From contig JACQDO010000525.1 in assembly GCA_016201085.1 (NCBI GenBank), forward strand, positions 1 through 10,466: a stretch of DNA of 10,466 nucleotides. Direction: 5' to 3'. The DNA is from Hyphomicrobiales bacterium (GTDB taxonomy: Bacteria > Pseudomonadota > Alphaproteobacteria > Rhizobiales > Xanthobacteraceae). How positions within the stretch are numbered: position 1 is the first letter of the stretch; the number at the start of each line of letters is the position of its first letter. Made by a program: the position numbers and the translations under genes. The notes under the pieces were generated by a model. The model was not told where the DNA came from and did not search any database. It worked only from the letters and a program-made list of their open reading frames with translations. Shown here piece after piece: positions 1 to 7,437 of this stretch.

Positions 1-169
1 AAGCCGACCTCGCATCAATCACTCGACAACTGATTTGGGAATCCCCAACCTACCGGCGGCGCTACAAAATAGAACGGTGTTCCGCGTTTGATTCTGATAC
101 GTTCTCGTGCAAAGCCCGCCTAACTGAAGACAGGCCCTAGCGCATGACGATGCACCGATAGATCGGACG
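1..169. other. Lower-GC left flank, no assignable gene
   Basis: By my count the first 120 bases are about 53% GC, clearly lower than the coding regions that follow. Plus-strand frame 3 stays open from the window edge to a TAG at 138-140 (about 45 codons), so it could be the tail of a gene entering from the left. The encoded residues match no family I recognise and the stretch is too short to call. Weak inverted repeats (for example 137-142 with 168-173, CTAGCG/CGCTAG) surround the stop codon of the neighbouring minus-strand gene, but none has a T-tract that would make it a convincing terminator. Confidence 0.3.
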
Positions 170-1168
170 CTAGTCTTTCCGGACCACCACCAGCGATCCG
201 TCGCTCAGTCCGACGGCAATCAGCGGCGGACCGGCGCCGCCTGTAACCAGCGCGATATTGGTGACGGCCTTGGCCGGCAGCGCCACGCTGGCGATCTCAT
301 GCGCCGTAGGCTTGAACGCGACGATGCGCAGGCGGTCGCGCTCGAACGACGGCAGCGCGAGGTCGACGATGCCGTCGCCGTCGAAATCGGCGGTGGCGGC
401 CATGGCAAGCGCGCGCGTGCCGGCGATGTGGTTGGAAGTGCCGGCCAATTCGCCAGTCTTGTGCAGGCGCTTGTCGGCCCAGGTCCACAGTTCGAGCGTG
501 CCCACGGCATGCGGCATGCGCACCAGCGCAATGTCGGGTTTGCCGTCGCCGTTGAAATCGGCGATGCCGGCCGGGTTGAGCCAGGCGTGCGGCCGTCCGA
601 TCGGCGGTGTCTCGGCGAGGATTTCGTATTTGCCATTGCGCAGACCGACCACCGCCAGGCTGGAGCCGCGCTTGAGATAGGATTTCACCACGACGATTTC
701 GTCATGCCCGTCGCCGTCGAGATCGGCGAGCCGCGGTTCGAGATCCTCGAACACGGCGTCGTCCTTGAGGCGGAGCGTGTGTAGCCTGCCATTGCGCGTC
801 GCGATCAACAGGCTGCCGGCCTCAATCTTGTCGCCGAGAATGCCATGATCGTAGCGCGCGGTCGGCTCGGCCAGCCAGGCGCGCGCGATGTCGCGCTGGC
901 CTAAGGCGATGCGCCCGTCCGGCAGCGCGCCGTGCGGCGGCTCCGTTTTCGCCTGCGCGTCGACAAAGGGGAGCGTGATCTTGCCGTCGGCGAACGTAAT
1001 GGCGTACCAGAGGCCGCCGGCATTGAGCCGCGCCTTGCCGTCGACCGTCTCGATTGCCATGACTCGCGCCGGCGTGTCGATGCGCTGCACGCGCCATTCG
1101 GCGGCCTGGCTCGCGCCGGCAACGGACGAGGCGAAGACGATAAAGCCGACGAACCAAGCAAAGCGCAT
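170..1168 (-). CDS. Secreted VCBS/FG-GAP repeat protein, downstream of copA
   Basis: The 332-residue product begins with a probable Sec signal peptide: residues 1-22, one Arg, then a hydrophobic core and a small-residue cleavage site near ASQA|AE. It therefore probably acts in the periplasm or outside the cell. Three calcium-loop repeats of the FG-GAP/VCBS type are visible: DLDGDGHDE (149-157), DFNGDGKPD (204-212) and DFDGDGIVD (261-269). These are typical of beta-propeller blades that bind Ca2+. No catalytic motif is seen. I chose the ATG at 1168 because AAGGAAG (1177-1183) lies 8 bases upstream. An in-frame GTG at 1177 would overlap that ribosome binding site. The gene starts about 21 bases after the copA stop on the same strand, so the two are very probably co-transcribed and copper-induced. 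The family does not reveal the molecular role. A periplasmic copper-linked scaffold or binding protein is inference only. Confidence 0.85.
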   Translation of the reverse strand: MRFAWFVGFIVFASSVAGASQAAEWRVQRIDTPARVMAIETVDGKARLNAGGLWYAITFADGKITLPFVDAQAKTEPPHGALPDGRIALGQRDIARAWLAEPTARYDHGILGDKIEAGSLLIATRNGRLHTLRLKDDAVFEDLEPRLADLDGDGHDEIVVVKSYLKRGSSLAVVGLRNGKYEILAETPPIGRPHAWLNPAGIADFNGDGKPDIALVRMPHAVGTLELWTWADKRLHKTGELAGTSNHIAGTRALAMAATADFDGDGIVDLALPSFERDRLRIVAFKPTAHEIASVALPAKAVTNIALVTGGAGPPLIAVGLSDGSLVVVRKD

Positions 1169-1176
1169 GCAGTTCA

Positions 1177-1183
1177 CTTCCTT
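1177..1183 (-). promoter_or_regulatory. Ribosome binding site that decides the VCBS gene start
   Basis: The minus strand reads AAGGAAG 8 bases before the ATG at 1168. The alternative GTG start at 1177 shares its first base with this motif, so it would have no spacer. This supports the ATG as the true start. Confidence 0.6.
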
Positions 1184-1189
1184 ATAAAC

Positions 1190-3523
1190 TTATAGACCGA
1201 CCCGCCGCAGCCGCAACGCATTGCCGACCACGCTGACCGACGACAGCGCCATCGCCGCCGCGGCGATGATCGGCGACAGCAGCAGGCCGAACATAGGATA
1301 GAGCAGGCCGGCCGCGATCGGTACGCCAGCCGAGTTATAAATGAAAGCGAAGAATAGATTCTGCCGGATATTGCGCATCACCGCGCCCGACAGAGCGCGC
1401 GCCTTGACGATGCCGGTGAGATCGCCCTTGAGCAATGTGATGCCGGCGCTCTCGATCGCCACGTCGGCGCCGGTACCCATGGCGATGCCGACCGCCGCGG
1501 CGGCAAGCGCGGGGGCGTCGTTGACGCCGTCGCCGGCCATCGCCACCACGCGGCCCTCGCCGGTGAGCTTCTCGATCACCGCGCCTTTCTGATCGGGCAG
1601 CACCTCGGCTTCCACCTCGGTGATCCCCAGGCTCTTGGCGACCGCCAGCGCCGTGGTGCGGTTGTCGCCGGTCAGCATCACCACGCGGATGCCTAAGGCT
1701 GTGAGCGCCTTGAGTGCCGCCGGCGTGCTGGCCTTGACCGGATCGGCGATGCCGATGACGCCGGCGAGCTTGCCGTTGACGCCGAGGAAAATGGCGGTGG
1801 CGCCGTCGGCGCGCAGCAGCTCGGCTTCCTTCGCCAGCGGCTGCGCATCGATGTTGAGTTCGCCGAGGAACTTGGCGTTGCCGAGCGCGAGCCGCTTGCC
1901 CTCGACCATGCCGATCACGCCTTTGCCGGCCGGCGCATCGAAGCCGCGCACGGGGGCGAGCTCGATCTTGCGCTCGGCCGCCGCCTTGACGATTGCCGCC
2001 GCCAGCGGATGCGCGCTGCCGCGCTCGAGGCTGGCGGCAAGCCGCAGCACCTGCGTGTTGTCGAAGCCGGAAGAGGCGATGACCGCCTTAACCTTCGGCT
2101 TGCCTTCGGTGAGCGTGCCGGTCTTGTCGATGACCAATGTGTCGATCTTTTCCATCCGCTCCAGCGCCTCGGCATTCTTGATCAGCACGCCGGCCTGCGC
2201 GCCGCGGCCAACACCGACCATGATCGACATCGGCGTGGCAAGACCGAGCGCGCAGGGGCAGGCGATGATCAGCACGCTCACCGCCGCGACCAAGCCATAG
2301 GCGAAGCGCGGTTCCGGCCCGAACATGGCCCAGGCCGCGAAGGCGATAAGGGCGACCGCGATCACCGCCGGCACGAACCAGCCGGCCACCTGGTCGGCAA
2401 GGCGCTGGATCGGCGCGCGGCTGCGTTGCGCGTTCGCCACCATCTGCACGATCTGGGAGAGCAGCGTGTCGCGGCCTACTTTGTCGGCGCGCATCACGAA
2501 ACTGCCCGAGATGTTGAGCGTACCGCCAATCACGCGCGCGTCCTTGTCCTTGGACACCGGCATGGATTCGCCGGTCACCATCGACTCGTCGAGCGAGGAG
2601 TGCCCTTCCAGCACCGCGCCGTCGACCGGCACCTTGTCGCCGGGCTTGACGCGCAGGCGGTCGCCGACCGCGATGAGGTCAAGCGAAACGTCCTCGTCGC
2701 TGCCGTCATCCTTGACGCGGCGCGCGGTTTTCGGCGCCAGATCGAGCAGCGCCTTGATGGCGCCGGAGGTCGCCTCGCGCGCGCGCAGCTCCAGCACCTG
2801 ACCGAGCAGAACCAGCACGGTGATGACGGCGGCGGCTTCAAAATAGACGGCGACCGCGCCTTCGGCTTCGCGGAATGCCGTCGGGAAAATCCCGGGCGCC
2901 AGCACGGCGACGACGCTATAGATCCAGGCGACGCCGGTGCCCATGGCGATCAGCGTGAACATGTTAAGGTTGCGCGTGAGCAGCGACTGCCAGCCGCGCA
3001 CGAAGAACGGCCAGCCGGCCCACAGCACCACCGGCGTCGCCAGTACGAGTTGCATCCAGTTCGACAGGGTTTTGCCAAGCAGCATGTGCAGGTTGGTGAG
3101 ATGACCGCCCATCTCTAGGGCGAGCACCGGCAGGGTCAGGACCAGGCCGATCCAGAACCGGCGCGTCATGTCGGCGAGTTCGGGGTTGGGGCCGCTGTCG
3201 GCGGACGGCATTTCCGGTTCCAGCGCCATGCCGCAAATCGGGCAGGCGCCCGGTCCCTGCTGTCGGATTTCCGGATGCATCGGGCAGGTGTAGATGGCGC
3301 CTTCGACCGCCGGTTCCGGCGCGCGCTCGCCGAGATATTTCTGCGGGTCGGCGACGAACTTGGCTTTGCAGCCTGGATTGCAGAAATAATAGGTGCGGCC
3401 GTGGTATTCGGCGCGGTGCTTGGCGGAATGCGGGTCGACCGTCATGCCGCAGACCGGATCGATGGCGGCCTCCGCCGGGGCTTTGCCATGATGATGGTGA
3501 TGATGCTCGCCGGTCGCGCTCAT
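1190..3523 (-). CDS. copA: Copper-exporting P1B-type ATPase with YHS and metal-binding N-terminus
   Basis: This 777-residue inner-membrane pump uses ATP to move Cu(I) out of the cytosol. The N-terminus has six consecutive His (7-12), a YHS domain (about 21-65; C25, C48, C52), then a heavy-metal-binding domain (about 77-105; C80, H83, C94, C97). The usual HMA domain with MxCxxC is absent. The pump core follows: actuator loop TGES (317-320), membrane CPC (422-424), phosphorylation site DKTGT (D466), HP locus (505-506), GDGVND (664-669), then YN (729-730) and MxxSS (M758, S761, S762) in the last helices. CPC with YN and MxxSS is the Cu(I) P1B-1 signature. The frame extends upstream into csoR, but the ATG at 3523 has AGAGG 8 bases before it and starts a sensible protein. 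The gene lies opposite csoR behind a shared operator and leads directly into the VCBS gene. Confidence 0.95.
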   Translation of the reverse strand: MSATGEHHHHHHGKAPAEAAIDPVCGMTVDPHSAKHRAEYHGRTYYFCNPGCKAKFVADPQKYLGERAPEPAVEGAIYTCPMHPEIRQQGPGACPICGMALEPEMPSADSGPNPELADMTRRFWIGLVLTLPVLALEMGGHLTNLHMLLGKTLSNWMQLVLATPVVLWAGWPFFVRGWQSLLTRNLNMFTLIAMGTGVAWIYSVVAVLAPGIFPTAFREAEGAVAVYFEAAAVITVLVLLGQVLELRAREATSGAIKALLDLAPKTARRVKDDGSDEDVSLDLIAVGDRLRVKPGDKVPVDGAVLEGHSSLDESMVTGESMPVSKDKDARVIGGTLNISGSFVMRADKVGRDTLLSQIVQMVANAQRSRAPIQRLADQVAGWFVPAVIAVALIAFAAWAMFGPEPRFAYGLVAAVSVLIIACPCALGLATPMSIMVGVGRGAQAGVLIKNAEALERMEKIDTLVIDKTGTLTEGKPKVKAVIASSGFDNTQVLRLAASLERGSAHPLAAAIVKAAAERKIELAPVRGFDAPAGKGVIGMVEGKRLALGNAKFLGELNIDAQPLAKEAELLRADGATAIFLGVNGKLAGVIGIADPVKASTPAALKALTALGIRVVMLTGDNRTTALAVAKSLGITEVEAEVLPDQKGAVIEKLTGEGRVVAMAGDGVNDAPALAAAAVGIAMGTGADVAIESAGITLLKGDLTGIVKARALSGAVMRNIRQNLFFAFIYNSAGVPIAAGLLYPMFGLLLSPIIAAAAMALSSVSVVGNALRLRRVGL

Positions 3524-3535
3524 GACGGTATCCTC

Positions 3536-3564
3536 TTGCGTGTTATACCCTGGGGGGGTATATA
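3536..3564 (+). promoter_or_regulatory. Predicted csoR promoter, apparently leaderless
   Basis: A -35-like TTGCGT (3536-3541) and a -10-like TATATA (3559-3564) are separated by exactly 17 bases. A start about 7 bases after the -10 falls at or next to the ATG at 3571, and no Shine-Dalgarno motif precedes that ATG. This suggests a leaderless csoR mRNA. The operator palindrome fills the spacer and overlaps the -10, so a bound repressor would block polymerase. Matches to the sigma-70 consensus are partial (3/6 and 4/6), so this is a prediction. Confidence 0.45.
3544..3562. promoter_or_regulatory. CsoR operator palindrome between copA and csoR
   Basis: A perfect 7-bp inverted repeat, TATACCC (3544-3550) and GGGTATA (3556-3562), is separated by TGGGG, giving a run of seven G. 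Known CsoR/RcnR-family operators are A/T-flanked inverted repeats with such a G/C tract. The site lies in the 47-bp gap between a CsoR-type gene and its likely target copA. One site probably represses both directions: apo-CsoR binds, and Cu(I)-loaded CsoR releases it. Confidence 0.8.
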
Positions 3565-3587
3565 GCGGGTATGGGCAAGGACAGCAA
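3559..3587 (-). promoter_or_regulatory. Predicted copA promoter sharing its -10 with csoR
   Basis: On the minus strand TTGCTG (3587-3582) is followed after 17 bases by TATATA (3564-3559). TATATA is self-complementary, so the same hexamer can serve as -10 for both divergent promoters. The copA transcript would start near 3552, inside the operator, leaving a leader of roughly 29 bases that contains the AGAGG ribosome binding site (3536-3532). An alternative -10, TATAAC (3547-3542), has no good -35 partner. Confidence 0.35.
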
Positions 3588-3846
3588 GACCGCAACGCTC
3601 AAACGTCTCAACCGCATCGAAGGCCAGGTGCGCGGCCTCGCCCGCATGGTCGAGGGCGATCGCTACTGCATCGACATCGTGACGCAGATCGCCGCGGTGC
3701 GTGCCGCGCTGCGCCGGGTCGAGGAGGAAATCCTGCGCGACCACGTCGCCCATTGCGTCGCGCACGCGATTTCCAGCGGCGACAAGGCCGATCAGCGACG
3801 CAAGGTGGCCGAGCTGATGGATGTCATGGGGCGCAGCGGACGCTAG
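3571..3846 (+). CDS. csoR: CsoR-family Cu(I)-sensing transcriptional repressor
   Basis: The 91-residue all-helical protein belongs to the CsoR/RcnR/FrmR family (DUF156): the [10 protein letters not shown] segment at 13-22 is the family hallmark. Copper specificity is supported by C33, H58 and C62. Their spacing (25 and 4 residues) is the same as the Cu(I) ligands C36, H61 and C65 of Mycobacterium tuberculosis CsoR, whereas RcnR-type nickel/cobalt sensors have His in place of the last Cys. The length is typical of the family. The gene is divergent from copA with the palindromic operator between them, so it should repress both and release DNA when Cu(I) binds. There is no clear ribosome binding site before the ATG, consistent with a leaderless message. 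The stop codon TAG (3844-3846) overlaps the stop codon of the convergent MetE-like gene within one CTAG. Confidence 0.93.
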   Translation: MGKDSKTATLKRLNRIEGQVRGLARMVEGDRYCIDIVTQIAAVRAALRRVEEEILRDHVAHCVAHAISSGDKADQRRKVAELMDVMGRSGR

Positions 3847-4865
3847 CTGAAGTTCTTGCGCGCCAGCTTCGCCCCGGCGCCCAGCGCTATCAGCTTGGCT
3901 ACCGCGATGTCGCGCCGCATCGGCGCCATGCCGCAATTGGTGCAGGCGACGATGTGCTGCTTGGGCACGAATTTCGCGACGTCGGCGATCACCTGCGCCA
4001 CCTGCTCGGGCGTTTCGACCGTGTCGGTCGCGACATCGACGACGCCGACCAGCACATCCTTGCCCTCTAACAGCGACAGCAACTTCAGCGGTACGCGCGA
4101 GTTGATGCACTCGACCGAGACCTGCTTGATGCGGCTCCTGGCCAGCGCCGGGAAAATCTTTTCGTATTGCTTCCACTCAGTTCCGAGCGAATTCTTCCAG
4201 TCGATGTTGGCTTGGATGCCGTAGCCGTAACAGATGTGCACGGCCGTATTGCATTTCAGGCCGTCGATGGCGCGATGCAATGCGTCGATACCCCAGCCGG
4301 ACACTTCATCCATGAACACATTGAAGGCCGGCTCGTCGAACTGGATGACGTCGACGCCGTCGGCAGCAAGCGCGCGCGCTTCCTGATTCAGCAGATCGGC
4401 GAAGGCCATGGCCATCTTTACTTTGTCGCCGTAATGCGCATCGGCGATGGTGTCGGAGATGGTCATCGGCCCGGGCAGGGTGATCTTGAGCTTGCGCGCG
4501 GTATGGGCGCGGGCATGGCGCGCTTCCGATTGATGCACGCGGCCTTTCAGTTTCAATTCGCCGCGCACCACCGGCACCATGGCTTTGTAGCGATTGTCAC
4601 GGATGCCCATCTCGACTTTGTGCGCGAAGTCGATGCCGTCGACGAATTCCAGGAAGCCGTGCACGAAATGCTGGCGCGACTGCTCGCCGTCGCAGACGAT
4701 ATCGATGCCGGCGTCTTCCTGCAATTTGATCGCCAGCAGCGTGGCGTCGAGCTTGCCGGCGGCGAGCTCCTCGCCTTGCAGGCGCCATTGCGGCCACAGT
4801 CTGTTGGGCTCGGCGAGCCAAGACGGCTTCGGCAGGCTGCCGGCGACGGTCGTGGGAAACAGCAT
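3843..4865 (-). CDS. Short MetE-like (cobalamin-independent methionine synthase C-terminal family) methyltransferase
   Basis: The 340-residue protein corresponds to the catalytic half of MetE, the zinc enzyme that methylates homocysteine to methionine. The zinc ligands of the family are all present: H210 and C212 (HIC), E252 (VECIN) and C311 (CTNCGM). The FDEPA segment (177-181) and CDGEQSR (58-64) also fit the fold. Full-length MetE is about 750 residues with a duplicated N-terminal barrel that helps hold polyglutamyl-methylfolate, and that half is missing here. The methyl donor is therefore open: methylfolate, a methylated corrinoid protein, or another small methyl donor. The ATG at 4865 was chosen because it begins the conserved LFPTTVAGS stretch. 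The longer frame runs into the upstream gene. It is the last gene of a minus-strand operon, 23 bases after the monooxygenase stop. General function is fairly sure; substrate is not. Confidence 0.85.
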   Translation of the reverse strand: MLFPTTVAGSLPKPSWLAEPNRLWPQWRLQGEELAAGKLDATLLAIKLQEDAGIDIVCDGEQSRQHFVHGFLEFVDGIDFAHKVEMGIRDNRYKAMVPVVRGELKLKGRVHQSEARHARAHTARKLKITLPGPMTISDTIADAHYGDKVKMAMAFADLLNQEARALAADGVDVIQFDEPAFNVFMDEVSGWGIDALHRAIDGLKCNTAVHICYGYGIQANIDWKNSLGTEWKQYEKIFPALARSRIKQVSVECINSRVPLKLLSLLEGKDVLVGVVDVATDTVETPEQVAQVIADVAKFVPKQHIVACTNCGMAPMRRDIAVAKLIALGAGAKLARKNFS

Positions 4866-4888
4866 CGTGACCAGCTCGCTTTGTTTTC

Positions 4889-6139
4889 TTACGCTTCGTC
4901 CGGCCCGAAATCCGGCGTCCACTTTTTCGGATCGTGCATGACGAGTTCGGGCGCTTGCCAAGTATAGAGCCAGTCCTGGCGCGCGCGCAGCCTTTCTCCG
5001 CCCATGGCGCGCATGGCGAGATTACGGATGAGCGCTTCCGGACCGGTCTTCCCATAAATGCGGGCCTGGCGGCGGGCAGCCTGTTGGGCAAGGCGCGTGC
5101 GATGCCAGCGGGCGCCCTCATAGCCGCGCAGCGCGTCGGCCGGATCGTCGATATATCGGCCGAGCATATAGGCGAGCACCGCGCCATCCTCGATCGCCAT
5201 GCCGGCGCCTTGCGCCAGGAACGGCAGCATCGGGTGGGCGGCATCCCCGATCAGCGTCACCGGACCGACCCCCTTGCGAAACGGCGTCCTGCGGTCGAAC
5301 AGCGCCCATTTCAGCCAGCGCTCGGGCAGCGCGATCAGTGCGCGCGCGCTCTCTGCCCATGACCATTGCGCGAAGTGGCGCAGGATCTCGGGACGCTCGC
5401 CGGCCGCCGACCAGCCGGTCTCGTTCCAGTCGTCATGCACGACGGCGACGATGTTGATCAGGCTGCCGCCCTTCACCGGGTAATGCACGAGGTGGGCGTC
5501 GAGCCCGAGCCATAGATGCACCAGCGGCTCGCGGAAGATCGGCGCCACCGCCTCGGCGGGAACCAGCGCGCGCCAGGCGGTGCGATGCGCGAAACGCGGC
5601 GCGCCCTTGCGGCCCAGCTGCTCGCCAATATGCGACCAGATGCCGTCGGCGCCGATCAACGCGATGCCGCGCTCGTCCACGACATGCTGGCCGCGGCGGC
5701 CCTGCACGCTGATGCCGTTGTCATGGGTGGCGAACTCCTCGACCCGGATGCCGAGCTTGAGCACGACGTCCTGCACGTCGCGCGCGGCCGCAGCCAGCGT
5801 CGCCTGCAAATCGCCGCGATGGATGGTCCAATAGGGCGCGCCATAGCGGCGCTCGGCATCCTCGCCGAGCGGAATGCGCACGATCTCGCGGCCCATGCCG
5901 CCGGCCATCACGCGGATCGCCTGCGGCGCCATGACCAAGGGCGCCAGCCGCTCGCGCAGACCGAGCCCGATCAGCACGCGGCTGGCATTGGGCGAAAGCT
6001 GCAGGCCGGCGCCGGTCTCCTCGAGCTTGGCCGCCTGCTCGAGCACGGTGACACGCAGGCCCGTGCGCGCCAGCGCCAACGCCGCCGTCAGCCCGGCAAT
6101 GCCGGCGCCGGCAACGATGACATGACGCGCAGGCGCCAA
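4889..6139 (-). CDS. FAD-dependent monooxygenase, salicylate/3-hydroxybenzoate hydroxylase-like
   Basis: The 416-residue flavoprotein has the three marks of the class A (p-hydroxybenzoate hydroxylase fold) monooxygenases: an N-terminal Rossmann GAGIAG (11-16) that binds the FAD ADP, a GADGIWS DG motif (163-169), and GDAAHP (298-303) near the ribityl/flavin site. Family members use NAD(P)H and O2 to hydroxylate aromatic rings. By layout it most resembles salicylate 1-hydroxylase and 3-hydroxybenzoate 6-hydroxylase, but the substrate cannot be read from the sequence. The start is a TTG at 6139 preceded by GGAG with a 7-base spacer. It begins 39 bases after the zf-CHCC stop and ends 23 bases before the MetE-like gene, so the three form one operon. 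No ring-cleavage gene is nearby, which argues against an ordinary aromatic catabolic cluster. Confidence 0.88.
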   Translation of the reverse strand: MAPARHVIVAGAGIAGLTAALALARTGLRVTVLEQAAKLEETGAGLQLSPNASRVLIGLGLRERLAPLVMAPQAIRVMAGGMGREIVRIPLGEDAERRYGAPYWTIHRGDLQATLAAAARDVQDVVLKLGIRVEEFATHDNGISVQGRRGQHVVDERGIALIGADGIWSHIGEQLGRKGAPRFAHRTAWRALVPAEAVAPIFREPLVHLWLGLDAHLVHYPVKGGSLINIVAVVHDDWNETGWSAAGERPEILRHFAQWSWAESARALIALPERWLKWALFDRRTPFRKGVGPVTLIGDAAHPMLPFLAQGAGMAIEDGAVLAYMLGRYIDDPADALRGYEGARWHRTRLAQQAARRQARIYGKTGPEALIRNLAMRAMGGERLRARQDWLYTWQAPELVMHDPKKWTPDFGPDEA

Positions 6140-6146
6140 AGCTTAA

Positions 6147-6150
6147 CTCC
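6147..6150 (-). promoter_or_regulatory. Ribosome binding site supporting a TTG start
   Basis: GGAG on the minus strand lies 7 bases upstream of the TTG at 6139. The flavin-binding segment begins only a few codons later, so no later start is possible without losing part of the FAD site. This site therefore supports TTG as the initiation codon. Confidence 0.6.
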
Positions 6151-6178
6151 AGTATAAAGCCTCAACTCCGGAATGGAT

Positions 6179-6427
6179 TCAGGCGGCCGCGCCCATTGCC
6201 AGCGCGCATTCGGCCGGCCGCGCCGCGTGCGGATCGAGTTTGGCGTCGAACCGGTACAGCGTCGAGCAATAGGGACAGATGATCTCGCTGGCGTCGCCCA
6301 TGTCGAGGAATACGTGCGGATGGTCGTATGGCGGCACGGCGCCCACACATTGGAATTCCTTGGTGCCGATCTCGATCACCGGCACGCCGGGATTGTTATG
6401 GAAATGCGGGACGACGTGGTCCGACAT
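6179..6427 (-). CDS. zf-CHCC zinc protein, similar to complex I NDUFS6 subunit
   Basis: This small protein of 82 residues carries the zf-CHCC pattern: C27, H36 (in DHPHVF), C51 and C54 (CPYC), followed by an aromatic-rich stretch (STLYRF). The same arrangement occurs in the mitochondrial complex I accessory subunit NDUFS6 and in its short alphaproteobacterial homologues, where zinc is bound near the iron-sulfur arm. A role in complex I assembly or stability is the family-based expectation, not something visible here. The ATG at 6427 was chosen over an upstream frame extension because AGAGG lies 7 bases before it. It is the first gene of the minus-strand operon with the monooxygenase and MetE-like genes, and its promoter must lie in the 163-base gap shared with the divergent hydrolase gene. 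Confidence 0.85.
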   Translation of the reverse strand: MSDHVVPHFHNNPGVPVIEIGTKEFQCVGAVPPYDHPHVFLDMGDASEIICPYCSTLYRFDAKLDPHAARPAECALAMGAAA

Positions 6428-6590
6428 GGCAGGTCCTCTTGAGGTGGGGCGCAAAGCGCGATGCGGGCCGCACCATAGCGAGGCGGATGCGCCGTGCCTA
6501 GGGCATGCCAGACCGCTTCAGGTTATCCCCAAGACGCGGGTTTACCGGCAAAATCATGCGGTTCCGGCCGCGCACGGGTAGACTGGCGGC

Positions 6591-7343
6591 ATGGCAAGTT
6601 TCAAGCACGGCGAGGTCGAGATCGCCTTTCTCGACGAAGGGGAGGGCGAGCCGATCGTGCTGGTGCACGGCTTTGCCTCCAATATAGAAGTGAATTGGAT
6701 CACCCCGCGCTGGGTGACGACGCTGAAGCGCGCCGGCCGCCGCGTCATCGCGCTCGACAATCGCGGGCACGGCCAATCGAGCAAGCTGTACGATCCCGCC
6801 GCCTATCACAGCGCGACCATGGCGGAGGATGTGCGCGCGCTGCTCGATCATCTCGGCCTGGCGCGTGCCGATGTGATGGGCTACTCGATGGGCGCGCGCA
6901 TCGCGGCGTTCCTCGCGCTGGCACATCCCGAGCGGGTGCGCGCGGCGATTATCGGCGGCCTCGGCATTCGGCTGGTGGAAGGCGTCGGCCTGCCGGAAAA
7001 TATTGCCGCGGCGCTGGAGGCGCGCTCGCTCGCCGACGTGCGCGAGCCGGTCGGCCGCATCTTTCGCGCCTTCGCCGAGCAGACCCGATCGGACTTGCGC
7101 GCGCTCGCCGCCTGCATGCGCGGTTCGCGCCAGACTTTGTCGCGCGAACAGGTGGCCGCTATTCGCGTGCCAGTACTGGTGGCCGTCGGGACCAAGGATA
7201 CGGTCGCCGGTTCGGGGCCGGAATTGGCGGCGCTGATCCCGGGCGCCCGCGCGCTCGATATTCCGGAGCGGGATCACATGCTGGCGGTTGGCGACAAGGT
7301 GTTCAAAGCGGGCGTTGTCGAATTCCTTAACCAGCGCACTTGA
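6591..7343 (+). CDS. Alpha/beta-fold hydrolase
   Basis: The 250-residue cytoplasmic protein has the full alpha/beta hydrolase set: oxyanion-hole HG (26-27), GHG near strand 4 (59-61), nucleophile elbow GYSMG with S99, acid D203 in VGTKD, and catalytic H229 (RDHM). No signal peptide or lid insertion stands out. Such proteins hydrolyse esters, lactones or C-C bonds, and nothing in the sequence fixes the substrate. The ATG at 6591 is the only sensible start. It has just a weak GGCGG-like ribosome binding site close by. The gene is divergent from the zf-CHCC gene and lies 94 bases upstream of cysE on the same strand. Confidence 0.9.
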   Translation: MASFKHGEVEIAFLDEGEGEPIVLVHGFASNIEVNWITPRWVTTLKRAGRRVIALDNRGHGQSSKLYDPAAYHSATMAEDVRALLDHLGLARADVMGYSMGARIAAFLALAHPERVRAAIIGGLGIRLVEGVGLPENIAAALEARSLADVREPVGRIFRAFAEQTRSDLRALAACMRGSRQTLSREQVAAIRVPVLVAVGTKDTVAGSGPELAALIPGARALDIPERDHMLAVGDKVFKAGVVEFLNQRT

Positions 7344-7359
7344 GCCATGCGTGGGTGGC

Positions 7360-7388
7360 TTGCCCCTCTTGGCCTCCGCGATTATGTG
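7360..7388 (+). promoter_or_regulatory. Possible cysE promoter
   Basis: TTGCCC (7360-7365) and TATGTG (7383-7388) are 17 bases apart in the 94-base gap before cysE, which is markedly more AT-rich than the flanking genes. Consensus matches are partial (4/6 and 3/6). Read-through from the hydrolase gene is equally possible. Confidence 0.25.
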
Positions 7389-7437
7389 ATAAAAGACTAA
7401 ACGAGGGGTTCCGAGAGGCGTCGGAGAATAATATTCC

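Noticed and set aside
2009..3118. Long plus-strand open frame inside copA
   Set aside because: It lies entirely opposite copA, whose motifs are unambiguous; the product is rich in Arg, His, Asp and Ala as expected of an antisense shadow in GC-rich DNA.
3524..3595. Longer N-terminus for copA from a start at 3595
   Set aside because: It would run through the operator and the csoR start, has an atypical Cys/Pro-rich sequence, and the ATG at 3523 has a good ribosome binding site.
3520..4176. Minus-strand open frame across csoR and the 3' part of the MetE-like gene
   Set aside because: It overlaps the copA promoter and two genes with clear family motifs, and its composition is that of a frame shadow.
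4866..4888. Cobalamin or S-adenosylmethionine riboswitch before the MetE-like gene
   Set aside because: Only 23 bases separate it from the upstream gene, far too short for such a leader.
4866..4961. Longer start for the MetE-like gene
   Set aside because: The extra residues overlap the end of the monooxygenase gene and do not resemble the family; similarity begins at LFPTTVAGS.
4167..4967. Plus-strand open frame opposite the MetE-like gene
   Set aside because: No ribosome binding site or family features; the opposite strand carries all zinc-ligand motifs of MetE.
6428..6590. Operator or riboswitch in the gap between the zf-CHCC and hydrolase genes
   Set aside because: Only weak, widely spaced 6-bp inverted repeats (GGCGCA with TGCGCC) were seen, which are expected by chance in GC-rich DNA.
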